From the NCBI GenBank assembly GCA_033439765.1, contig JAULSN010000006.1:1302001-1366000 (forward strand): 64,000 bases of DNA. The letters run 5' to 3'. Positions 10,790 to 23,342 of the stretch are shown piece by piece; positions within the stretch are counted from its first letter, which is position 1, and each line of letters begins with the position of its first letter. The stretch comes from Lasiosphaeria ovina. Lineage: Eukaryota; Ascomycota; Sordariomycetes; Sordariales; Lasiosphaeriaceae. A program made the position numbers and the translations under genes. The notes under the pieces are model-generated. The model was not told the DNA's origin, did no database searches, and saw only the letters and a program-made list of their open reading frames with translations.

Positions 10790-12063
10790 GAGAAGAGTGG
10801 AGAGAGAGAGAGAGATAGAGAGCGGTCGGGCTTTTTTTCTTGGGAACCTGATTCAGATCCATGGCTTTTTCTGTCTTCCATTTTTCTTTTCTTGATACTC
10901 GAGTACGTTACAGGCTTGGTTTGGATCAATCATGACCAAGGTTGGTTGTAATCAAAAAAGGGGGAAAGCAGGATTACATGCACACCGTGTATGTGTGTGT
11001 GTGGCGGCATTTGGCAACCAGAAAGCAGAGCATTAGGACACACACATACACACAGCAGCATGGAGGGGAATGTCATGGCAGGGCATGGCACGGTATGGTT
11101 GGTGAATGAATGGCATAGCGTGGCATGGCAAACTTCATTACAATAATCCCACCAGAGTTGGGGTCGGATCTTGTCTTTTTGTTTCTTTCTTCTGTTTATC
11201 ATGGATGCTGGGAGGAAGGAAGAGTAAGGCGAGGCGAGGCGAGGCGGGCGGGCGGAATAGTGCTCATCTTCTGTAGGAAAAAAAAAGGAAACCCACCCAT
11301 TGAGCAACGGAATAGTAATATCACTATCACTGCAATATCACACCTATTAGTACATACGGATGAGTTCGGTCATAAAACCGAGTTCGGGGTTTTTGTTTTC
11401 GCATTTGCTCCCATTTGATCTCTCCGGCTCAAAATTTGCTCGACCTAGGAAATGGATTCCATGATGTAAACGGAACGTAGGGGGATGCTTTGGAAGACCG
11501 CTTTCAGAAGAAACAATCTTTGCATTTGTTTCCAAATACACGGTACGCCGAGTAGATGGGAAATGAAAACAAGACTGGTCATCTACTTATATAGGTAAGT
11601 ACCTATCATGTGCGCCTATTCCGTAGAGATTAACAAGCACGGGCTGAAGGGGAGGCTAATTGTTTGGTGGCACAATATAAGGTTCTCGTTTCTCATTTAG
11701 CAAAGGGGGCGCGGTTGTTATGGCGAAGAGCGCATCTGGCCGCGGACAGAGCTAGTGACATGTGGGCTATCCAATCCCTATTGTGCCCAAGAGCCAGCTT
11801 ACATCGCGCGCATCTAGGTCTGAGTACATCTAAAGCCTTTGTCTACTTCTTATATTCAATCCAAGAAACCCTATTTCGCCGTTTTGGTGCTGATGAGCAA
11901 GAAGATGTGCATTATTGACAGGTATTAGCGGGATAACGATAAAAATATAGGGGACAACAGTCCAATGCCCCTTTATCCTCCCATTTCCAGGGGAGGTGTA
12001 TCTCATTAGGGTTCTTACCCTCCCCCTTTCCGCCTCCTATACTACGCCGATGCGTCGCCTAAT
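10790..12063. other. Convergent intergenic region
   Basis: Lies between the 3' ends of the importin and cytochrome b5 reductase genes. It contains GA- and GT-rich simple sequence (10798-10815, 10988-11005), a gcgaggcgag repeat near 11230 and T-rich stretches that could serve in 3' end formation. No ORF resembles a protein. Confidence 0.4.
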
Positions 12064-13252
12064 TTAAAAGGCAAAGACCTGGTCCTGCAACTTGCTCACA
12101 GGCCGGGCCTTCTGGTAGCCCAGACTCTCAGTCGTCTTCTTCAACCCGCTGATCATGGGAGGCGGGCCGCAAAGCAGAATCTTGACATCGTCGGCAGGCT
12201 TGGGAAGCCATTTCTAAAACGAGAGACGAGACAAGTCAGCAGTTGCGCCAGATGTAGCTTACATACAATTCTAAAGTTGGGGAAAAAACTGACGGTAATC
12301 ATGTCAGCAGTGACGTAACCGACGCCGCCCGTCCAGCCGGCAGGGGGCTTGTCGAGGACGTAGTGGACGCGGAAACCCTTGTCCTCGGCAGCGAGAGCGT
12401 CGAGGTCCTCCTTGAGCAGGATGTCCTGGGGGGTGACGTTGGCGAAGATGAGGTCGACCTGGGTGGTGTCGCCAGCCTTGCGGCCGCGAATGATGGCGCG
12501 CACGACCTGCAGCATGGGCGTGATGCCGGTACCACCGGCGATCATTCCGAAGTGGCGCACCATGTTGGGCGTGTACACAAAGGCTCCCTTGGGTCCCTTC
12601 ACGCGGATCGTCTGTCCCACCGCCAGCCCAGCCATGTGCCGGCTGATGTTGCCCGTCGGGTATGACTTGATCAGGAGGTCAAAGTGGCCCGGCTGATGGT
12701 CGCCGCTGATGGGCGTGTACGACCGCACAATATCCTTGCTCGAACCGTCAGGCTGCTCGATCGCCGCCCCGATCGAAATGTGCTGTCCGATGGGCAGGCC
12801 GAGAATCGCGGTGGGAGAGGGCAGGGCGAAGCGGTAGCTGTGTTGCGACGGGTTAGTATTTGGTCAGGGGTTCTGTGCGCCGAATGGCTCAGGGGAGGAG
12901 GTTAGGCGGCCTTGTGGTAATGACATACATGGCAACATTGTGCGAGATGACGGTCTTTTCCTTGAGCTCAAACTCCTTGAAGGTTTCAGGGTTGAGGACC
13001 TTCTTGGGTACTGTAAGGAGGCAGCTCGGTCAGCTTTCTGCTCTCTCTTGTTGTCTCTCTCCCTCTGCCAGGGAGGCGCTGTGGAAATGAAAACATACCG
13101 ATTCTCCAGAACTTAATAGCGCCCAAGAGAATGGCGAGCAACGCGGCATAGCCTGTCCATTCCTTCTTAACGATGATGGTTCCAAAGACCAGCAGGCCGG
13201 CGGGGATGTAGACGCCGTCGAAATACTTTCGCGAAAGTAGTGGTTCAGACAT
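12064..13252 (-). CDS. cbr1: NADH-cytochrome b5 reductase
   Basis: Minus-strand exons 13252-13099, 13010-12929, 12837-12294 and 12213-12064 give 309 aa, the usual fungal length. The enzyme passes electrons from NADH through FAD to cytochrome b5 for sterol and fatty-acid desaturation. Residues about 15-50 contain the N-terminal hydrophobic anchor (ER or mitochondrial outer membrane). RSYTPIS is the flavin-binding signature, [10 protein letters not shown] the NADH-binding glycine motif, and LLCGPPPMI the C-terminal nucleotide motif; the chain ends VFAF as in the family. The third intron uses a GTCAGT donor. Upstream is the divergent DUF3605 gene. Confidence 0.93.
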
Positions 13253-13993
13253 TTCCTATTTAGCTTGTCGCTTGACTGGCACGGAGCTATCACCGGTGAG
13301 TTCTGGGCTGCTCTCGCCGAAATTAAACTTGTCGAAGGTTCCTTCGGGCGGCGGGCGCATGCACGGTCGTCAATGGCTTCGGGGGGGTAGAGGAGAAAAC
13401 AAAAGCCGGAGCTGGGAGGACCGGGGTGGGCCGATTTTGCTGCGGGCTGGCACGATTTGGATTCTGCCGCGGACCGAGCCAGAGGGTTTGGCCAAATTTG
13501 GAGAGCTTCAGGTTTTACTCGGGGCAGAGGCGGATTCTAGGGGCTGCTTGAGGCGGTGTAACTCTAGCTACAGGCCTCTGTGGGTGGGCTTGCCTGGGTG
13601 TGGGGGGGTTTGGAGGGGCTCTTGCCGCCCGAAAAGGCGAAAAAGCTCCGAACAACGGGACGGCAGTTGCACTCGAACCCTCCTTCCTTCACCCGAGAAT
13701 ACCCTCATCAACGTGCTTGCTTACACAGCACCCGATGCTGCTCACACCTACACAAGGCATCCTGGATGTCAACCTACTTGCAGAACTCAATTTTGCATTA
13801 GTGTAACCACAGGTTGGAGACCCAGCATTTTGACTTTTGACCGCCCAGCCTGCCTCAGCCCTGTCAGACGGCCGACTTGCAGCAGCCGACCCCTTAGCCA
13901 AAGGTTATCCACCCCCAAGTGTCCAGACCAACCTCGGTGTCTCGGATAGCCTCCCTCGACTAGTCTCTCACCGGGAACACAGGTCCTGAAGTT
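13253..13993. other. Divergent promoter region (cbr1 / DUF3605 gene)
   Basis: A 741 bp space separating two divergent start codons, probably a shared promoter region. Overlapping ORFs on both strands are without family likeness. Confidence 0.4.
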
Positions 13994-14696
13994 ATGGGGG
14001 ATAATTCGGTTGTGGTCGAGGATTCTCCTTTTCCTTTGACCGATGTCGACAAATGGGTGCTCTCGCAAACCGACGACGAGTATGCGTACCACACCTGGGA
14101 AGATTTGCGCTCCATCATTCGTATGATACTACATGTCCAGATTGCTTTACTTGGTTTGCAGCGTTGCCGCTAACATGATGTTAGAAAACAATAACCTCTC
14201 TGTGCTCAAGCGGAAGCCGTCCGATCTTCGGCGCTACATGAAATGGACTGCCGAAACTAAAGCCGAGTACGGCAACATGACCAACTACCTCCTGGCCCAC
14301 CGCCTGCCAAAGGCCTGGGGGTCGCCGCCGTTCTCGCCCGTGTCTGAGACCCCGTTCGCGGACCCGTCCGACTACCGCGTTCTCCTCAATGACTGGCCCT
14401 ACGGGTTTGTTCCAGGTATTGTCCACATCGTCGTTTGGACCCGGACCACAATCCCGACCGCTTCCGGAGCCGGCGACATGACTCCTGAAAGCAGGAAGCT
14501 AGTGGCCGACTTTGTAAAACGCTTCTTTGTAGATAGACTCGGCCCTGGCGGCGAGGACCGTGTCATGTGGTTCAAGAACTGGGTGGCGCTGCAGAGTGTG
14601 CGCGCTCTCGAGCATGTTCACGTCTTGGTGAAGGATATCGACGCGGCCGTGATTGGGGAATGGACGAAGGAGAGGGAGTGGCATAGACTGCAGTAA
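13994..14696 (+). CDS. DUF3605 / N-acetylglucosamine-induced protein 1-like
   Basis: Two exons, 13994-14120 and 14185-14696, give 212 aa with a 64 nt intron. The conserved core is recognisable: PLTDVDKWVLSQTDDEYAYH at the start, then LLNDWPYGFVPGIVHIVVWT, the charged segment ESRKLVADFVKRFFV and FKNWVALQSVRALEHVHVLV towards the C-terminus. These are the conserved blocks of the fungal DUF3605 family, often annotated N-acetylglucosamine-induced protein 1. The biochemical role is unknown. No signal peptide or membrane helix is visible, so it is probably cytosolic. It is convergent with SND2, with fewer than 100 nt between stops. Confidence 0.8.
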
Positions 14697-14793
14697 AGAC
14701 GGCCGCAATAGACCGGACCACGCAGGGCGAAGCCGGCCCAGAGACAGCTAAAATACCGCGAATAGTACGGGTAGTAGTGTGCAGTTGGCGAAT

Positions 14794-15273
14794 CTATACA
14801 GCTCGTCGCTGTCGGCGGTTGCCGGCCGGGGCAGCACCCTCGGCGCCGGCGCCCATCTGAGCCATCTGCTTGGCGGCGCCCAGCATTCCGTAGCCTTTGT
14901 AGGCGCCATAGGCCGGCACCACGGCCCAGACCAGCCATGCCCAGTTGCCCAGGAAAGCCACAAGAATTGTGGTGGCCCAGGTGACCCAGACGACGTCGAA
15001 CATGTACTCGGTCAGACCAGGGGCAGCCAGGTCCTCGCCCGACGACTTCAGCGTCTTGGTGGCCGCATCATAGCTGGGGCGTCCCGTTCTTTCCAGTGCA
15101 AATTGGCACAGGAAGCTCGGGAGCGAGAAGATGAACCAGGCGAGCAGCGAGCGAGACCTGAAGAAGAAGTGCCAGAGCAGGAACAAGACATTGACGGCCA
15201 GCGCCCCGATGTGGAGGTTGTTGAGCGCTGCCGCATTGGACCTGGCTCGGTCCTTACGCGCTTTCTGAGCCAT
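14794..15273 (-). CDS. snd2: SRP-independent targeting protein 2 (SND2/Env10, TMEM208 family)
   Basis: An intronless 159 aa ORF starting at the minus-strand ATG 15273-15271. The N-terminus MAQKARKDRARSNAAALNNL is basic and cytosolic, followed by paired hydrophobic helices (NVLFLLWHFFF, then LLAWFIFSLPSFLCQFALE) and a second pair (YMFDVVWVTWATTILVAFL, then WLVWAVVPAYGAYKGY), and an Ala/Gly-rich basic tail. This order and length fit the TMEM208/DUF788 family. In yeast, Snd2 is an ER membrane component of the SND pathway that targets proteins with internal or C-terminal membrane anchors. Confidence 0.88.
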   Translation of the reverse strand: MAQKARKDRARSNAAALNNLHIGALAVNVLFLLWHFFFRSRSLLAWFIFSLPSFLCQFALERTGRPSYDAATKTLKSSGEDLAAPGLTEYMFDVVWVTWATTILVAFLGNWAWLVWAVVPAYGAYKGYGMLGAAKQMAQMGAGAEGAAPAGNRRQRRAV

Positions 15274-16336
15274 GTGGGCGAGCGGAAGAAAGAGCCCTAA
15301 ATGAAATCAAGAATACTGTGGTTCAACTTGTCTGTCGAGTGCTGTGCCTGTGGTTGTCCGATCTACTGATTGGTGATGTGACGGGTTAGGTACGGTAAGT
15401 TCGTAATGTACCGATTTAAGCTACGGAGTGTAGTCGGTCAGTGGACTGTGCTGATTTGTCGGCGGCTCAGGAGCCACATAACCCGGAGCTGCACACCGAA
15501 CGGTGGTGGGTGGGGTGGGGCGTTAGGGAGGCTGAACAGTTGGGTTGCTCAGCAGGCGCAAGCGCAAGGGCGACTGACAACGCGTAGCCAATCAATTCGC
15601 CGCTGCAGCACCCACCACAACACATCGCGAAGACAAACAGCGGGCGAGCGCGAAAGAGAAGACAGGCGCCGCGCACTGACGCCTTCGCAGTTTCCCTTCG
15701 AGTCTACGCAAAAGGAGGCAACTTTTGGCCAGAAATCCGGGGCTGGAATTGCGTTTGACATCGGCTGCCGCTATCATTTGTCGCTGCTTCTTTTTTAATT
15801 TATTTTTACTTCCGCCTGGAAGCATGTACAATACGGGAATTTGACTTTCCAGCCTCTTTGGTCTCCATCGCATGCCTGGGAGGCTTGGGTTGTTTTGCTT
15901 CCCCTCTGTTTTTCTTGTCCTTCTCACCAAGAGCAGCTGCCTCTGTCAGCGTCCGACCAACGGCGACTCGGTTAAGGGGGAAATCCTCTTGAATTTGCTT
16001 CACGACATTCGATAGGTGCTGGGCGCGTGCCCCATTCGCCGATAATTTTTTATCTTAATTCAGCAGCTGCATCGACCATCTCTTTGCGACGCCGCCCTCC
16101 AACACCACCCCTCACTTAATCCACGTCCGTCTAGCCTCCGCCACCAGCCGTGAACGCGCCCGAGAGGCCATTCCCGCCGCCAGGGTGGAACTCTCAAGGA
16201 TTCGATTCTGAATAGGAACCGCAGTTGAACTCTGTCGTGACGTCCGACGATCCCATGGATCGACCCAGCCGGTAGTACTCGCGATACCACTTCGACTGCC
16301 CGGTCTGGGGTCTTGACGACTACGCTAGCTTCCAAG
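15274..16336. other. Divergent promoter region (snd2 / cdc27)
   Basis: Separates two divergent genes. It contains Ala/Gln-like repeats on the minus strand and a T-rich tract at 15789-15808; no convincing ORF. The last 300 bases probably include the CDC27 5' UTR. Confidence 0.4.
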
Positions 16337-18881
16337 ATGGCCCCGAACAGTGCAACTGTCTCTGGGTTGCTGAGGCAGGCCATCTACTACCACCTCGACA
16401 ACTTTGCCTGCGAGAATGCCCTTTTCTTCTCCGAACGCCTTCACGCCCACGACCCCCGCACTCCCGAGTCTGCCTTTCTCCTCGCTCTCTGTCACTTCCA
16501 GCTCGGTGATTCTCGGTCCGCATATGAGGCAAGCAAGCCGTCTGCATACCGGGGGTTGCACCACGGCTGCGCTTATGTCTTCGCCCAGGCGTGCTTGGAC
16601 TTGGAGCGGTACAAAGAAGGGATAACAGCACTGGAAAAGACGCGGGGACTGTGGGCTGCCAGGTGTAGCATCGGAAAGCATACATCTTCGGCCAGGACGC
16701 CCTACCCGGATTCGTCTGCGGCTAGCTGTCTGCTGGGAAAGCTCTACCGAGCCTATGACGACAAGAAGAAGGCCGTGACATGCTTCGAGGACGCGCTGAA
16801 AGCCAACCCTTTCATGTGGGATGCCTTTACTAGTCTCTGCGACATGGGGGTGAGCGTCAGAGTTCCCATCATATTCAAGGCCAGCGAATCATTTGCGCGC
16901 AACTTCGACCAGGAGCCAAGCGCGACAACGCTCGAGCCGAATGGGTCCCTTGCTCCTAATCATCCCGAACGCCTCACGAAGAAAATAGGGATAGGTCTTC
17001 AGCCTGTCAGCAACGAGTCGGACCCATTCGAGCACCTCCGGCCTACGGCATTTCAGGATGTCTCCAGCAACAACTTGGTTTTCGCTGAGCCTGGTGAGAA
17101 TGACATAATGTCGAAAATTGTGGCAGCGCAGTCGAGATACCCTGCGCACCAGGGCCAGAGGCCTGGGCCGGATGGGAATGAAACTCCCACTGGCCCCGCT
17201 GCTGTAGCGCCCGATGCTCAGATACCTCGTCTTGCCTACGCGCAAGAGCCGCCGCAGGCTCCGGCCCGAAAAACGCGGACGGCCCAGCCGGTCGACTCCG
17301 GATTCCCGGAAGCGCCGCCTAAGATGAGCTATCGCTTGAATTCCAGGAAGAGGGAAAAGGGCCAAGAGCAGACTGGGGATCTTTCCGACTCGACGACAAG
17401 GGGGCCAGCCTTCTCTCTAGCCGCCACAGAGAGGAAACGGACAGCATCAGGACACCCTGTGCACGGTCGACCGGTAAACGGCGACGAGCCGAGGAGGAGT
17501 GCGAGGCTCAACGTCTTCCCAAGGTCAGCGGCCTCGAAGACAAACTTGGCACCCCCAACGATTGGCATGCCGGCGGCCCGTGAGCTCAAGAAGGCTAGAC
17601 CCCCGGTATCGCGGATCATGCGTCCAGGTTCTAGCGGAGCCAGCGTTGGGAGGGTAGTCAGCGGCAACCGAAAGCCCATGGAGGAGAGCAGCATGGATAT
17701 CGACCAAGTCGATGCTCCGCGTGCGAGAGAGCCGCCTCCCGTGCACGCTCTGCCGCCCAAGCCGGTAGAGTCCGAATCGGTCAAGGTTGACGAAGCGCTG
17801 AGGTGGATCCTGGAACTCTTGAAGAAGCTGGCATCCGGGTATCTCCTCTCGTCGCAATTCCAGTGTCAAGAGGCCCTGAACAGCTACACCTCACTTACCC
17901 GCAATCATCAGGATACGCCATGGGTGCTCGCCCAGATGGGAAGGGCGCACTATGAGCAGGCAAACTATGCGGAAGCCGAGAAGTTCTTCAGGCGCCTTCG
18001 TATCCTAGCTCCAACCCGTCACGAGGACATGGAAGTCTACTCCACTATTCTGTGGCACCTGAGGAAGGAAACCGATCTCTCGTTTTTGGCTCATGAGCTA
18101 ATCGATGATGTATGGGACTCACCACAGGCCTGGTGTGCGCTAGGAAACGCGTGGTCTTTGGCATCGGACCACGAGCAGGCCTTGCGCTGCTTCAAGCGGG
18201 CAATCCAGCTGCATCCCAAGTTTGCATATGCATATACCCTGCAGGGACATGAGCATGTGGTCAACGAGGAGTACGACAAGGCTCTCACGTCATATCGCCA
18301 CGCAATCTCGGCGGACAAGCGACATTATAACGCTTATTACGGCATTGGAAAGGTCTATGAGAAACTTGGGAATTTCGACAAAGCACTAAGTCACTACCAC
18401 GCCGCGTTGGTAATACACCCGATGCACGCGGTCCTGATATGCTGCATGGGAACAGTGCTGCAACTCCAGAAGCAAATTGTTCAGGCGATCCCCTACTTCA
18501 CGAAAGCCGTCGAGCTAGCCCCCCGCGCCCCCGACTTCCGGATGAGGAAAGCCCGGGCACTCCTGCACACTGGGCAGTTACAGGCGGCGCAGAACGAACT
18601 AATGATTATGAAGGACCTTGCTCCAGATAGCCCTTGGGTTCACTTCCTCTTGGGGAAGCTGGCCAAGGCACTTCGCGACAAGAAGTCGGCAGTTCGCCAC
18701 TTCACAATCGCGCTCAGTCTAGACCCCAAGGTATGTCTGTGGCTCTGTGTATCGCCCACCAACCCTCCCTCCTTGAAATGCCCTCGTCAGTGGCTAACTT
18801 TCCAAGGCGAGCACACAAATCAAGCAGGAGATAGAGGGTTTGGAAGACGACGATGGCTTGGATGACTCCATGATGCATTGA
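16337..18881 (+). CDS. cdc27: Anaphase-promoting complex subunit 3 (CDC27/APC3)
   Basis: Two exons, 16337-18730 and 18807-18881, give 822 aa. CDC27 is a TPR scaffold of the APC/C ubiquitin ligase that binds the C-terminal IR tail of CDC20/CDH1 and APC10. The N-terminal TPR block (about residues 1-180) includes LLRQAIYYHLDNFACENALF and KLYRAYDDKKKAVTCFEDAL. A disordered, basic and Ser/Pro-rich linker fills about residues 190-500. The C-terminal TPR array follows (about 500-800), with repeats such as AHYEQANYAEAEKFFRRL, WSLASDHEQALRCFKRAI and YGIGKVYEKLGNFDKALSHY. The small last exon adds an acidic tail (GLEDDDGLDDSMMH) typical of CDC27. The upstream frame is open to 16313, but 16337 is the first ATG. 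Confidence 0.93.
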
Positions 18882-20237
18882 TACTCCATGATTTATTATT
18901 GACGACGATGCTTAGAATGCGACACGGGCCTCTGTGCAGCAAAGATCACTTTCACGGTGTGTTTGATGACATATGCGGCGGTTCGTAGTCTCGGTGAGTG
19001 GTGTTATTGACTGGTGGGAGGAGTCCTGGATATTTATCCCAGGTTTGCTCGCCGATAGCGCGTTGTATGGGACTTCTTGGGACCTCATGCTTCGAAAGGA
19101 TGGGCGATTTGGGGTTCACTGAAGTGTCGACACATCATATTGCATGGCAAAGGCGTTTTTTCTTCCTCCTTTGGGAGAGGAATGGGGTATCGGTGCGTTC
19201 TTGTGTGTTTGTGTCTAAAAAGAGGAGCTGGTGGTTTTTTGTATGCCTACCTCAACATCGCATTGGACGAGACTACTGTGTATAGTATGGGACTCCATTG
19301 AAAGAAGTTCAGCGTCCTCTCGCCGCCAAGAGTGATGGGACTCCATGACACGGCCAGGTTGGCACAAAATCTTGTTTGCAACTGAAGAGCACCTGGTCAG
19401 CGTCAAATAGCTCCGTTAAGACAATGAACTAGTTATATGGTGGACCCTGGGCCCGAAGTGGTTCATTAATGGCAGGCGCGTCTGTGATGTTTTGATCTTG
19501 CAGCCGATACTCAGTACACTTCAAATCATGTGGACATTGTGTCGGTGATCTGGAACACACAATCCGAGTGTGGCTCTGGGGCGTTTGGCTACATATAGCG
19601 CCCCGAGAACCTCGCTCCTCCCAGCACTTCCTCCGAAAGTTGCTCCTGCTATTGCGCCCGGGACGGTGCAGTCGCATTTGTCCTGGTCTCCAAATTAAAT
19701 CAGGTGGAAGAGATCAGCCTTACCGATTTCTGATTGGACAGAAATTCGAGGTCGGCAAAAGCTCGGTCGGGAAGCTCGGGCCCCGCCTTTCTCCAAAAAA
19801 ACGCGCCCGGCCCCGGTCCGCAACAGAAAAAAACAAACAGGCACGGTGGGAAAGCGCGCTTTTCGGCAGCGCATTAACGACGGCTTTTTGACGCCCCAAA
19901 ATCCGTGCAAAAGGTAACGCATTTTAAAAAAGCAGAATTACCACAAACGCACGCACCACCTAGACCCCCCCAAAACTGGACTAGTGCCTTCCTCTTCCTA
20001 AATCAGCAACGCACGCGCCTCTCTGATCCGGCTGCCTGCACATCCGCCCTTTCCCACCTATTTAAAACCAACCTGTCCCCCGCGGTCCGCTATCTTTCCT
20101 AAAACACCTCGCTTCTTACCAATTGCGTGCATCTCGTCGTCTATCACCAGCATCAATTTCCCACATCGATTTGTCCACCACGACAAGTCTTTCCATCAAG
20201 CTAAACACTTCTACATCAACTCACTACCTCTACCAAC
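18882..20237. other. Intergenic region with histone H4 promoter
   Basis: The right part should be the H4 promoter and 5' UTR: a CCAAT box in reverse orientation (attgg) lies at 19733-19737, and CTATTTAAAAC, a TATA-like element, at about 20058-20068, some 175 nt before the ATG. The left part, after CDC27, has no recognisable gene. Confidence 0.5.
20058..20068 (+). promoter_or_regulatory. TATA-like element of histone H4
   Basis: The only TATA-like string close upstream of the H4 start, followed by pyrimidine-rich DNA typical of fungal transcription start regions. Assigned by position, not tested. Confidence 0.45.
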
Positions 20238-20854
<617 letters not shown>

Positions 20855-21523
20855 CGTGCTCCGTTCTCTTACGAGTGCGCGCGGAAGGACAATTCGCCGA
20901 TCTACTCTACTTCGTGCTCTGGGAGAACTAGGGACTTGGATCGGACAACAACGAACCCATCTCTTCAGCTCTGCACGGCCATTCTTAATACATTCCTTTG
21001 GTACCTTACCTTTGGGATCGAGATAGTGGGCGGTTTGCCTCCTGGAAACTTGGGCTAGCAGTCGACAATGGTCCGGCATTGCGGAGGAAGCGTTGTCTTA
21101 TTAAGGAGCGAAGATGTTCCCGAAAGGCATGATGAATTGGGGAAGCAGTAACATCACGTTTTGATTTTTTTTTTCACGGATGGGCGGAATGGCGTTCTGG
21201 GGTTATGACCATAGGGCGTTATTTTTCCACAGTACTACAACATGGGAAAGGGTAGTGCACCCGACATGGAACAATATATTGATCTGAAAGCAATGACGGT
21301 GTTCTGTGAAGCGTTCTTATGACTTGTGATGTATGCACATATCTTCCTGGCCAGCTGGACACTCTGCCGCTGGTACCTTTGTTTCAATAGTGTTTCAAGA
21401 AGTATCTCGTGCGTTTTGTTATGTTTTGATGTTAACTTCTAGATACGTATTTGCACGACGGTGCATAGCCTTGGCCTGCCGTTCACCGGCCCTCTGTCTC
21501 CTCATCCCAAATAATAAATGCCG
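20855..21523. other. Convergent intergenic region
   Basis: Shared 3' flank of histone H4 and Trs20. A T-tract at 21162-21173 is the only notable feature; ORFs are random-looking. Confidence 0.4.
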
Positions 21524-22256
21524 CTATAGATACTTGCGCCCGGCCGCCACCACGCGAGCCCGGAAGACGGGGCTGCGTATCTCCATGTTGGCCCGGTAGA
21601 AGGGGCTCATGGTGGCCTTGACGTAGTTCTCATACACCTCGGTGAAGAAGTTCTTCACGGCCTCCTCCGTCTGCGGGCTCGTCGGGTTGGCCGCGATGGA
21701 CGTTGAGCTGCGCGTCGACGCCGCAGCCCCCAGCCCCGACGCGCCGCCCCCTGGCGAAGACGGCGGCTGGTGCAGCAGCAGCAGCTTCACGTTGCTCCCT
21801 GTGATGAAGCACGATATGTAGTTGTTGAAGAACTTGTCGATGGCTTTGAGGTAGCTGTGTGGGATGGGGAGTTAGTGGTGGTCTGGGCTAGGGTCTTGGT
21901 GCATTGCTTTGCTTCTCGAGTGACAAGGTCCGTCCCACTCGTGCGCGCTGCTATGAATTATGAATTGGGGGGGGGGGATATTGGCAGCCCGCCGTAGACT
22001 CCTCAGACCGTGTCGAGTGGGCGGAGGTTCAGGGCCGGAGAATAGAAACAGGGACAAGAACAACAACGTACAGCTGCCCGTTTGTCCACTGCACCTCCTC
22101 CACAATGTCCAAGCTGCTGTGCAGCACAAACTGGTTTAGATGGCGCGCTTGGTCGTTGAAGTGGGCCTGGCCGTCGCCGCCCTGCTTGCTGGTGCCAAAC
22201 TCATACTCGAACAGCGGGTTGTCCTGCGTGCCGATGATGGCGAAGTAATAGCTCAT
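21524..22256 (-). CDS. trs20: TRAPP subunit Trs20 (sedlin)
   Basis: Minus-strand exons 22256-22072 and 21854-21524 give 171 aa with one 217 nt intron. Trs20 is a longin-fold core subunit of TRAPP complexes, which act as Rab GEFs in ER-Golgi traffic and autophagy. The start MSYYFAIIGTQDNPLFEYEF and the segment HFNDQARHLNQFVLHSSLDI, then LKAIDKFFNNYISCFIT and the C-terminal EAVKNFFTEVYENYVKATMS, are characteristic of sedlin. Between them is a Gly/Ser/Ala-rich loop of about 35 residues not found in animal sedlin. The intron holds an 11 nt G-run near 21966. The mL60 gene is divergent upstream. Confidence 0.93.
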
Positions 22257-22798
22257 GGTGTGGAGGCTTTCGTGCGGCGTGATATGGGGGGCGTCGTATT
22301 GGTTGGTGTTGGTTGGTGGTGGTGAATGATGTCGTGCCCGTTCGTCTACCGGTCAATCATCTGCAGTCTGGTCCGTCTGCTCTTGTTACTGGAATATCGC
22401 CGCCGGCTTGCATCACGCATGGTGTTGGTTGTTGATTGGACGAGGCGGCGAGCTTGCCATCGCAAGGCAGATAGAGAGATGTGGGATGGTTGTTCAACGG
22501 CGTTGTTCGCCCATGAGCATGAGCACTAATTAGTGCCCCGTCCTAACTTCTCTAAAAATATGGATAACGTAACCCGCGCAACCCCAGGCTGCGGGCAGCA
22601 TGGGCCTGTCGGCCCCACCAACGAAGGCCGGCCGCGCTTGTCATTGGCTTTGCAGCTCCACTAAAGTTAGCAGCCGCGATTTTTCCAGCGTCGGAAGAGC
22701 AGTCTAGGGCGACGGGCGAGTTCATCTTTCGACGTCGAACGAAACCTCCACCGGCCGACCCAAGCTGTTCGACTCCCTCCAGAACAGCCACAAGAACC
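22257..22798. other. Divergent promoter region (trs20 / mL60)
   Basis: Space between two divergent start codons. A GGTTGGTGTT-type repeat occurs at 22297-22321; no other gene is supported. Confidence 0.4.
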
Positions 22799-23342
22799 AT
22801 GTTTGGGGCCTTCAGGATGACGAATCCCCTCAGCGGGGGTCTTCTATGGTAATTTGGCATCCGGCGCGCAAATCCCGAAGCCGGCTGGCTGGCTATGCGT
22901 CGACCGCGGACGTGACGAGATTGGAACAGGAAATGGCTGACCGTTTGTTTCTATCATTCCGACCGATGCAGGAAGATCCCCTGGCGGCTGTCCAAGTTCC
23001 AAAAGGCGCGGCAACGCAAGCGGTTAAAGGCCGTCGACAGCGTCATCGCCACGCTCGACACCGCCCTGGCGAAGAAGGGCGAGACGCTCAAGGCCCTGGA
23101 GCTGTGGAAGGCCGAGATGCCTACCGAGGCCGAGATGCTGCCCAAAGACAAGTACACCATTTTCGACCGGAAAGCGAAGAGATATCGCAAGGGCATCCAC
23201 AGTATGTTTTTTTTTTTTTGGATTCTCTCTCCGTTGGACCCTCTGCTGGTAGTTTGTTTACTGACGCGACACCCCTTTCTTCTCTACAGAGGTCCCCAAG
23301 TGGACCAGAGTTTCACAGAGACTCAACCCGCCCGGCTACTAA
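22799..23342 (+). CDS. mrpl31: Mitochondrial large ribosomal subunit protein mL60 (MRPL31)
   Basis: Three exons, 22799-22848, 22972-23201 and 23290-23342, give 110 aa. The protein starts MFGAFRMTNPLSGGLLWKIP and continues with the Lys/Arg-rich helix KFQKARQRKRLKAVDSVIAT, then ELWKAEMPTEAEMLPKDKYT and ends KWTRVSQRLNPPGY. This is the conserved layout of fungal mL60, a small fungus-specific protein of the mitochondrial 54S subunit. The very basic N-terminal half would bind rRNA. All splice phases agree, and the short first exon is supported by the conserved N-terminus. Confidence 0.92.
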